Assembly: GCA_965207335.1 (NCBI GenBank)
Contig: OZ242267.1
Coordinates: 124,001-188,000, forward strand
DNA: 64,000 nt
From: G965207335 sp965207335
GTDB taxonomy: Bacteria; Pseudomonadota; Gammaproteobacteria; PS1; Pseudothioglobaceae
Reading direction: 5' to 3'
The translations under genes and the position numbers were made by a program. Below the pieces are notes generated by a model. It did no database searches, was not told the DNA's origin, and was given only the letters and a program-made list of their open reading frames with translations. Positions 37,166-43,189 of this stretch are shown here, piece after piece (the first letter of the stretch is position 1; each line of letters starts with the position of its first letter).

Positions 37166-38290
37166 TTTATAAGGATTATGTTCCTTAATAGTCGTAATAT
37201 AATCTTTAATATAATTATGTTCTTTTGTGCAAAAATTAGCAATAGGTCTTTGTAATGTATTGTCTGATAAATAATGAAACGACCTAGTTTTAATAGGTAA
37301 AAATCCTCGTGCAATTTTGTGCTCACCTTGAGCACCAGATTGAAATATAGCAATACTATTATCAATACAGTAGTCGATGCCTTGATAAAGGCAAGTTTCA
37401 AAATGTAAATATGGAATATTTTCAGTACAACCCCAATGCCTGCCGTATAGAGTTTTATCATCAACAAACATCAAAGCACCAGCAATACATTTATTGTCTT
37501 TATAACTAAGTATTAATAATATTTGTTTAGCCATTGTTTTGGCTATTGTATAAAAAAAATCTAGGCTAAATGTAGCTACACCGCTTTTTTTTAAAAATGT
37601 TAATTTATAAAATAAATAAAAATCTTGCCAATCTTTTTTTGTTGCACTATTGCCGTCTAACTTTCTAAATTTTATACCTTCATCAATTATTTTTTGTCTC
37701 TCTCTGCGAATATTTTTACGCTTTTTGCTACTTAGTTGTGCTAAAAAATCATCAAAATTTTTATAGCATTTATTATACCAATGGAATTGACAATCATAAC
37801 GACTATGCCAATATTTACTAGGTAAATAAGTATGATGATTTGTTTTTGGAAATAAAAAGTGTAGTCCACTAAAATTATTAGTTTTACAATACTCTTGTGC
37901 TTTTTTTATAAGTAGTGGAAATATTATTTTTTGCTTACCTTTACTAGCAAGTAACCGCCCGCCTGTTACTGGTGTATATGGAATAGCACTAACTAATTTT
38001 GGATAATAGTCTAAATTATGTTTTTGATAAGCCATATGCCAAGTGTGGTCAAAGACAAATTCACCATAATTATTGTATTTTTCATACAAAATAATAGCTC
38101 CAACTAGTTTTTTATCTTGATAAGCAACAATATGTCTAGGCAACCAACCAAACCTTTCACCAACACAATCACAAGTTTCAAGAGCTGATAAAAACTCATA
38201 GCGACAAAATGGATTATTATCAGCAATTAAGGCATTCCAAGCAGTGCCATCAACGGTTTTTAAGCTACTTAGGTATTTTATGGTTGTCAT
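37151..38290 (-). CDS. DUF482 / peptidogalycan-type GNAT-like protein
   Basis: A 379-residue protein of the COG3146 (PF04339) family, double GNAT-fold proteins related to FemAB. Family features are WNALIADNNPFCRYEFLSALE, FGWLPRHIVAY, YPKLVSAIPYTPVTGGRLL, a basic KRKNIRRERQKI segment and GRHWGC... LHFETCLYQGIDYCI with AQGEHKIARGF. No signal peptide, so cytoplasmic. An acyl- or aminoacyl-transferase role is expected by homology; the true substrate is not known. Its C-terminus runs into a MITE-type end. Confidence 0.8.
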   Translation of the reverse strand: MTTIKYLSSLKTVDGTAWNALIADNNPFCRYEFLSALETCDCVGERFGWLPRHIVAYQDKKLVGAIILYEKYNNYGEFVFDHTWHMAYQKHNLDYYPKLVSAIPYTPVTGGRLLASKGKQKIIFPLLIKKAQEYCKTNNFSGLHFLFPKTNHHTYLPSKYWHSRYDCQFHWYNKCYKNFDDFLAQLSSKKRKNIRRERQKIIDEGIKFRKLDGNSATKKDWQDFYLFYKLTFLKKSGVATFSLDFFYTIAKTMAKQILLILSYKDNKCIAGALMFVDDKTLYGRHWGCTENIPYLHFETCLYQGIDYCIDNSIAIFQSGAQGEHKIARGFLPIKTRSFHYLSDNTLQRPIANFCTKEHNYIKDYITTIKEHNPYKEIFT

Positions 38291-38313
38291 AATTTACTAA
38301 TATAATTATGTTT

Positions 38314-38367
38314 TTAAGGCAATTTAATCATTACTGGTTCTGCATAAATATTTCCATCTTGCTAAAG
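38314..38367 (-). pseudogene. Decayed C-terminal fragment related to the sacsin-like/DUF3883 gene
   Basis: An 18-codon in-frame stretch reads L-stop-QDGNIYAEPVMIKLP-stop. The intact gene at 43190-46144 ends LWHEGKIYASPVGIKLT. Ten of seventeen positions match and the Trp codon has become TAG. It is short, so homology is suggested, not proven. Confidence 0.4.
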
Positions 38368-38393
38368 TTATTAATTTAGCCTTTTATATATAT

Positions 38394-39074
38394 TTATTTA
38401 ATAAGTACTTTTAAATCATCAATAAATTTTTCAAATGGCTTTACTTTGTAACTTTCTTCTATTTTTATTTCACTTAAAACATAACTACCATCTAAATCTA
38501 TTTCAACAATTGCCCGTCCTTTTTTTATAGGTTTTTTAACAGTTAAAGTTCCATCTTCATCAGGTGTAATAAAATAAACCTTGATGTGTTCGGTAAGTTC
38601 TTGAGATGATAATTTAAGCTTCCAATACCCACTTTGTGCTATTCTTTCTCGTAATGTTACTTTACTTGATAAAACAGCAATTACTTTATATGAGTTTGGA
38701 TTATAAATTATAATATCAACATCTGGCAAATGATAACCAAATTCTCCATAATCTATTAATAAGTTCCTCTTAATACTAGATAATTCCTTTGATAGACTTG
38801 CTTCTTTTGTTCTTTCAAGTTTATTTCCATTAATAATTTTTAATCCCAAATCAACTATTTCATTTTCAATAATATAGATAATTAATTTTTCAAGGTTTTT
38901 ACCTTTAAATGCTCGCCATGATTGTTCGTGATCATTGCCGGTAAAACTTTTCATGTGTAATGGTTTAGCATCTTTTAATACTTGAGAAACATATTTATAA
39001 GCATTTATTTTATATTTTTCTTTATATTTGTCATAGATTACATATAGCTCATTAACTGTAAATTTTTTTATCAT
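38394..39074 (-). CDS. Type II restriction endonuclease, BsaWI-like family
   Basis: A 226-residue protein. The core LPDVDIIIYNPNSYKVIAVLSSKVTLRERIAQS fits a PD-(D/E)xK nuclease of the CCGG-cutting group, in which the second acidic residue is replaced by Ser/Thr before Lys (here SSK). Overall it resembles the BsaWI family, whose known member cuts WCCGGW; the site for this enzyme is not established. It overlaps the methyltransferase gene by 4 nt (ATGA) and is translated after it, the usual safe order for a restriction-modification pair. Confidence 0.75.
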   Translation of the reverse strand: MIKKFTVNELYVIYDKYKEKYKINAYKYVSQVLKDAKPLHMKSFTGNDHEQSWRAFKGKNLEKLIIYIIENEIVDLGLKIINGNKLERTKEASLSKELSSIKRNLLIDYGEFGYHLPDVDIIIYNPNSYKVIAVLSSKVTLRERIAQSGYWKLKLSSQELTEHIKVYFITPDEDGTLTVKKPIKKGRAIVEIDLDGSYVLSEIKIEESYKVKPFEKFIDDLKVLIK

Positions 39075-40360
39075 TTTTTTATCATTATAAGAATATATTC
39101 TGTTGGATAAACAAGAGTTTTTTTACTGTTAGTTACTTTGGTAAATTTACCAGTTTTTGCATCTCTTGTTGAAGGTAGCATTTTAGATGGGATTTCTCTA
39201 TGGATAATTTTATGGAGTTTAAAGCCAATATTTTCAAATTGCTCTTGAAAAACATCAGCATTTAGTATTTCTACACCTTTTAATTTAGTATTTCCAATCA
39301 CAATAGCTACTTTACCTTTTTTTCTTAGAACTCTTTTCATTTCAATAAAGCTTTCTAACATGTCAGCAAAATAGTTTTCTACTTCTAATGATTTTTTAGT
39401 ATCGCCTAATTTTGCAATAATATCATCTGCTGTTGTGCTTAGAATATTTATTTTTTTTCTTTTACGAGCAGAGCTACCAATAAACTTTTTTCTAAAATTA
39501 GGTAATTCGTATAAATATCCAAACCATAACGAAGATAATTGATGTAAATCAGCATACTCATAAGAGGTAACATATGGAGGACTAGTTACAATTAATGTTG
39601 CTTTGTTATCTTCGCAAGGCAAATGTCTTGCATCATTATTTTTTACTATTCTGTAATTTTCAATATTATTTTTTATTTTTTGTTCTAATATATTATCAAA
39701 ATCTTTAAATTTTTTTATCATTCTTTTTGCCTGCCATTCAAACTTATCAAATGGACTTATTTCTTTTTTATTAAAATCCCTTGTTGGCTTAACACTTTTT
39801 TGTAGCCAAATTGAGCAAGATTTTAGTATTTGAGCAAAAGTAATTAGAAAAAAATCCCTTATATCTGCATTATTAATTTTTTTAATTGTGCTTAATATAA
39901 TTGTTAGATTATCTTTAATGTGTGGCTTAAACCAATAATCAATTCTTTTATGTAATGATAATTCTTGTTTTGCATATTCAAGTTCTTTTATAAAATTACT
40001 GTTTAATTTTTGTTTTAAATTAAGTATTAGGTTTGAAAATTCATTTTGTAATAAATCATAATCAATGGGTGTTGATTTTACTTTTGATAATAATACTGCA
40101 ATTTCGTTAATATCAGTCCCAATACCAATTCTTTTATTTACAATTGCCTCAACTATTGTTGTACCACTACCCATAAAAGGATCAATAACTATATCGTTCT
40201 CATTACTATATTCTTTAATAATTCTTGCTGATAATTGCGGGATAAATTTAGCTGGATAAGTGTAGTATCCATGAGTAATATACGATGTGTCTTTTATTGT
40301 TTTATCAGAAAATGACCAATCATATTGAATTGGTTTTTTTGATAAAGTTATGCTATTCAT
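39071..40360 (-). CDS. DNA (cytosine-N4)-type methyltransferase of a type II R-M system
   Basis: A 429-residue SAM-dependent DNA methyltransferase. HGYYTYPAKFIPQL (motif X region) and DPFMGSGTT (motif I, SAM binding) precede a long helical insert, then catalytic motif IV TSPPYVTSYEYADL. SPPY is characteristic of amino-methyltransferases acting on cytosine N4, though N6-adenine cannot be excluded. Its partner nuclease gene overlaps its stop codon. The start at 40360 is the only ATG consistent with the conserved N-terminus. Confidence 0.85.
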   Translation of the reverse strand: MNSITLSKKPIQYDWSFSDKTIKDTSYITHGYYTYPAKFIPQLSARIIKEYSNENDIVIDPFMGSGTTIVEAIVNKRIGIGTDINEIAVLLSKVKSTPIDYDLLQNEFSNLILNLKQKLNSNFIKELEYAKQELSLHKRIDYWFKPHIKDNLTIILSTIKKINNADIRDFFLITFAQILKSCSIWLQKSVKPTRDFNKKEISPFDKFEWQAKRMIKKFKDFDNILEQKIKNNIENYRIVKNNDARHLPCEDNKATLIVTSPPYVTSYEYADLHQLSSLWFGYLYELPNFRKKFIGSSARKRKKINILSTTADDIIAKLGDTKKSLEVENYFADMLESFIEMKRVLRKKGKVAIVIGNTKLKGVEILNADVFQEQFENIGFKLHKIIHREIPSKMLPSTRDAKTGKFTKVTNSKKTLVYPTEYILIMIKK

Positions 40361-40457
40361 ATGTTATTTTTTTGGTTTATATAATGCATGTGTAAAAATT
40401 AAAACAGCATTTTTATTATACTTAACTTGTTATTAGTTTAGTGTTTTTTATCTATTT

Positions 40458-40911
40458 ATTAATATTTTTTAAGCTATTAAATACAATATAAATGCTATTC
40501 CACTTACGCAGGTGCGTAACCAATGTTTTTTGCCCCAATTAAGTAAAAGCTCTTGTATTTCTTGAGATTCTTTGTTATTTTCTGGGTTTAGTAATACATC
40601 GTTGATAGGTTTAATCAGTATTAAGGTTATTGGTATTACTAAAATAAGAAATAAACTACCAATAAGCCAAAGCACACTTGAGGTATTAAGGTAGGCAATA
40701 ATACCGCTAATAGAACCAACAATAGCCAATGTAATTTGTAGTGGTGCTGCTCTTTTATACATAGGTGGGAATAAATTCCTAGCAACAGAAACACCTGCTT
40801 GTAATGCAGCTGGGTGTTGAACTAATGAAATATATAATGCCGCACCAAAAAATACTCCACAACAAAATAATGCTAAAATTTGTATCATAATGTTATTTTA
40901 AACTAAGTGCT
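40458..40911. repeat. 454-bp direct repeat, copy 1 (DUF1772-like gene)
   Basis: Nearly identical to 42669-43122 (offset 2211). I see only two differences, at about 40745 and 40748. The repeat contains a whole gene plus short flanks and brackets the four-gene NHLP cluster. Confidence 0.85.
40469..40888 (-). CDS. DUF1772-like four-helix membrane protein, copy 1
   Basis: A 139-residue membrane protein with four hydrophobic helices (about 1-18, 49-66, 71-92, 122-139). HPAALQAG, ARNLFPPMYKRAAPLQ and the C-terminal WGKKHWLRT resemble DUF1772/anthrone-oxygenase-like proteins. Function in bacteria is unknown. The protein is identical to the one at 42680-43099. It lies downstream of the four NHLP-leader genes on the same strand. 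An accessory, immunity or transport role for their product is possible only by position. Confidence 0.65.
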   Translation of the reverse strand: MIQILALFCCGVFFGAALYISLVQHPAALQAGVSVARNLFPPMYKRAAPLQITLAIVGSISGIIAYLNTSSVLWLIGSLFLILVIPITLILIKPINDVLLNPENNKESQEIQELLLNWGKKHWLRTCVSGIAFILYLIA

Positions 40912-41042
40912 TTACACAAATTAGCACAGATATTTATTATTTACATTTGAGTTGTGCTTTAGTATAAGTTAGGCTTTGTATAAAATAACAAAAATAAATC
41001 TTATTGTTATGAGTCTAGCTAACCAACAAAATAAACAGCCAA

Positions 41043-41384
41043 TTATGGACTGATTGTTCCTGCACTTCCAAGCGAGCCAAGAGATGCTAATGTTGATGGA
41101 CAAGAATAACTTGATATGCTACCTGCACTTCCTAGAGTACTAGAACTACTTATATTTACTAGCTTAGCAGCATTAATTTGTGATAAAAAATTATCAATTT
41201 CTTCTTTATTAGGTATAACTAAATAAATTACATCTTTTTTATTGCTAATAACATTATATTCAATATCATTGTCATTGTTAAAATTATATTGTGATAATAC
41301 TAATTTTGGATTATCTCGCAATTCTTTGCGTTTTTGCTTGCTATTAAATATATCCTCTATATTTTGTGTATCTTGGTCTTGCAT
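41043..41384 (-). CDS. NHLP-leader RiPP-precursor-like peptide 4 (113 aa)
   Basis: Last of four paralogous genes. The leader (about 1-75) has KRKELRDNPKLVLSQYNFNN then DIEYNVISNKKDVIYLVIP, the pattern of nitrile-hydratase-like leader peptides. The tail is Ser/Gly/Ala/Thr-rich (SSSSTLGSAGSISSYSCPSTLASLG...) with one Cys. A strong AAGGAG precedes the start. This leader is the most diverged of the four and its core the shortest. No maturation enzyme lies in the window, so product and activity are unknown. Confidence 0.7.
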   Translation of the reverse strand: MQDQDTQNIEDIFNSKQKRKELRDNPKLVLSQYNFNNDNDIEYNVISNKKDVIYLVIPNKEEIDNFLSQINAAKLVNISSSSTLGSAGSISSYSCPSTLASLGSLGSAGTISP

Positions 41385-41407
41385 AACTTATCTCCTTGTG
41401 AATTATA

Positions 41408-41779
41408 TTATTTTTTAATACTATTGAGGGCATCATTAATACCAAGAGAGCCTATATCAATATTAGTACCAGCTGTGCCAACTGAACCAGCTGTTGATAA
41501 AGAGCTAACACTAGCACCAGGTACAGTAAGAAATGTTCCTAAAGAACCAGCACTACCAATAGTGCTAGCACTTACTCCTGCTGATATTTTGCCAATATCA
41601 TCAATATAATTATCTGAAATCACAAAATATATAGTATTTTTAGTATTTTTATCCACTTTAACTTCAATATCATCAGTTAAATTATAGCCAAACTTTTCTG
41701 CATATAATTTTGGGTTATTAATAACATCTTTTCTAATTTTTTTATCGTAAATATCAATGTATTTTGTGTTATGTTGCAT
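41408..41779 (-). CDS. NHLP-leader RiPP-precursor-like peptide 3 (123 aa)
   Basis: Paralogue of the flanking genes. The leader YDKKIRKDVINNPKLYAEKF, NLTDDIEVKVDKNTKNTIYFVIS fits the NHLP/nitrile-hydratase-alpha-like leader closely (basic helix, NPK, DDIEVKV, aliphatic YFVIS strand). The C-terminal ~55 residues are Gly/Ser/Ala/Thr-rich (STIGSAGSLGT, STAGSVGTAGT) and lack cysteine. AGAGGA ribosome site. It is separated from the next gene upstream by only 12 nt, so co-transcription is almost certain. Confidence 0.75.
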   Translation of the reverse strand: MQHNTKYIDIYDKKIRKDVINNPKLYAEKFGYNLTDDIEVKVDKNTKNTIYFVISDNYIDDIGKISAGVSASTIGSAGSLGTFLTVPGASVSSLSTAGSVGTAGTNIDIGSLGINDALNSIKK

Positions 41780-41791
41780 AATAATCCTCTT

Positions 41792-42130
41792 TTAGTTTAA
41801 ATCAGCACTACCTGCTGTGCTAGCTGTACCAATACTACTAGCAGTTCCAAATATAGCAACAACAGAACTAAGTGTTGACACACATCCTATTGTAGCAACA
41901 GTTCCTGCACAATCTGATGCTGCTTGTATTCCCTTTAAATCAGATAAAATACTGTATTGTGGCATTGTAAAATAAAAAGTATTTTTATTTTCTCGCTTAA
42001 CTATGACTTTAACATCATCTGCTAATTTTTGTCCACTAATTTCGTCTAAATAAGTTTTTGGATTAGCCACAATTTCAGCCCTTACTTTCTTATCATATAA
42101 TTTATTAATATCAAATTTTTTGTATTCCAT
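41792..42130 (-). CDS. NHLP-leader RiPP-precursor-like peptide 2 (112 aa)
   Basis: Leader LYDKKVRAEIVANPKTYLDE then KLADDVKVIVKRENKNTFYFTMP, matching the paralogues. The core carries two cysteines (SDCAGTVATIGCVSTL) and ends GTASSIGTASTAGSADLN. The two Cys make this the copy best suited to thioether or thiazole-type chemistry, if any occurs. CAGGAG ribosome site. Second gene of the cluster in transcription order. Confidence 0.72.
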   Translation of the reverse strand: MEYKKFDINKLYDKKVRAEIVANPKTYLDEISGQKLADDVKVIVKRENKNTFYFTMPQYSILSDLKGIQAASDCAGTVATIGCVSTLSSVVAIFGTASSIGTASTAGSADLN

Positions 42131-42145
42131 TATAGTTACTCCTGA

Positions 42146-42532
42146 TTATTTACCAATATGTTTCAGTGTAGATGAGTCTAAGGAACCCGATGGATTTAAG
42201 CTAGCTAAAGTTCCTGCACTACCCAAAGAACTTATTGTGCTTACAGTAGTTGTTGCACTAGTTCCTATAGTTCCTGCAGAACCTAAACTTCCAACACTTC
42301 CTACAGTCTGAGCTAAACCTTTTCCTGCATTTACAATATTTTTAATACTATCATTTATATTTTCATTGTGTAATACAAAATAAATACATTTTGGAGTATT
42401 TATTTTTACTACAATTTCAACATCATCAGGCAAAACATAACTTGATTTTTGTTGAATAAAGGATTTAGGGTTAGCAAGAAACTCTTTTCTTAATTTTTTA
42501 TCTGTATACTCAGAAAAATAATTTTTATTCAT
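42146..42532 (-). CDS. NHLP-leader RiPP-precursor-like peptide 1 (128 aa)
   Basis: First gene of the cluster. The leader (about 1-75) YTDKKLRKEFLANPKSFIQQ, YVLPDDVEIVVKINTPKCIYFVLH is the clearest match to the NHLP leader (LLxNPKxxL...LPxxVEVxVxxxTPxxxYxVLP). The core from about 76 is TVGSVGSLGSAGTIGTSA followed by a near-repeat SSLGSAGTLASL, with no Cys. A strong AAGGAG lies before the ATG. The leader family is used by proteusins, TOMMs and some lanthipeptides; which chemistry applies here is unknown. Confidence 0.78.
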   Translation of the reverse strand: MNKNYFSEYTDKKLRKEFLANPKSFIQQKSSYVLPDDVEIVVKINTPKCIYFVLHNENINDSIKNIVNAGKGLAQTVGSVGSLGSAGTIGTSATTTVSTISSLGSAGTLASLNPSGSLDSSTLKHIGK

Positions 42533-42640
42533 ATAAAATCTCCTTAAAGTTGTTAAATAATTGTAAAATAGTTTGTGTGCAATTGCAAATATTATTACAT
42601 GTTGTAATATAAATTACAAGTGTTACACTTACCTAAAAAC

Positions 42641-42661
42641 ATCACAAGTCTGACTTGTGAT
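42641..42661. repeat. 21-bp palindrome, orphan copy
   Basis: Arms ATCACAAGTC and GACTTGTGAT around one central T. The sequence differs by one base per arm from the palindromes bounding the RAYT units at 46246-47787. It sits 7 bp before the second DUF1772-like repeat. Confidence 0.7.
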
Positions 42662-42668
42662 TATCAAA

Positions 42669-43122
42669 ATTAATATTTTTTAAGCTATTAAATACAATAT
42701 AAATGCTATTCCACTTACGCAGGTGCGTAACCAATGTTTTTTGCCCCAATTAAGTAAAAGCTCTTGTATTTCTTGAGATTCTTTGTTATTTTCTGGGTTT
42801 AGTAATACATCGTTGATAGGTTTAATCAGTATTAAGGTTATTGGTATTACTAAAATAAGAAATAAACTACCAATAAGCCAAAGCACACTTGAGGTATTAA
42901 GGTAGGCAATAATACCGCTAATAGAACCAACAATAGCCAATGTAATTTGTAGTGGCGCCGCTCTTTTATACATAGGTGGGAATAAATTCCTAGCAACAGA
43001 AACACCTGCTTGTAATGCAGCTGGGTGTTGAACTAATGAAATATATAATGCCGCACCAAAAAATACTCCACAACAAAATAATGCTAAAATTTGTATCATA
43101 ATGTTATTTTAAACTAAGTGCT
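42669..43122. repeat. 454-bp direct repeat, copy 2 (DUF1772-like gene)
   Basis: Second copy of 40458-40911, same orientation. Together they bracket 41043-42532. Recombination between them would delete 2211 bp including all four NHLP-leader genes. Confidence 0.85.
42680..43099 (-). CDS. DUF1772-like four-helix membrane protein, copy 2
   Basis: Encodes the same 139-residue protein as 40469-40888; the only base changes seen are synonymous (gtggtgctgctc against gtggcgccgctc). It lies upstream of the NHLP cluster in transcription order, so the cluster has one copy before it and one after. Function unknown. Confidence 0.65.
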   Translation of the reverse strand: MIQILALFCCGVFFGAALYISLVQHPAALQAGVSVARNLFPPMYKRAAPLQITLAIVGSISGIIAYLNTSSVLWLIGSLFLILVIPITLILIKPINDVLLNPENNKESQEIQELLLNWGKKHWLRTCVSGIAFILYLIA

Positions 43123-43189
43123 ATTAACTGTTTTTAGGATATTGGTATTTTATGGTTGTTATTGGTTAATTGTAACAATAAAAGTTTAT

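Noticed and set aside
40985..41010. Terminator after the NHLP cluster (ATAACAA...TTGTTAT)
   Set aside because: Only a 7-bp A/T stem with a 12-nt loop; too weak to call.
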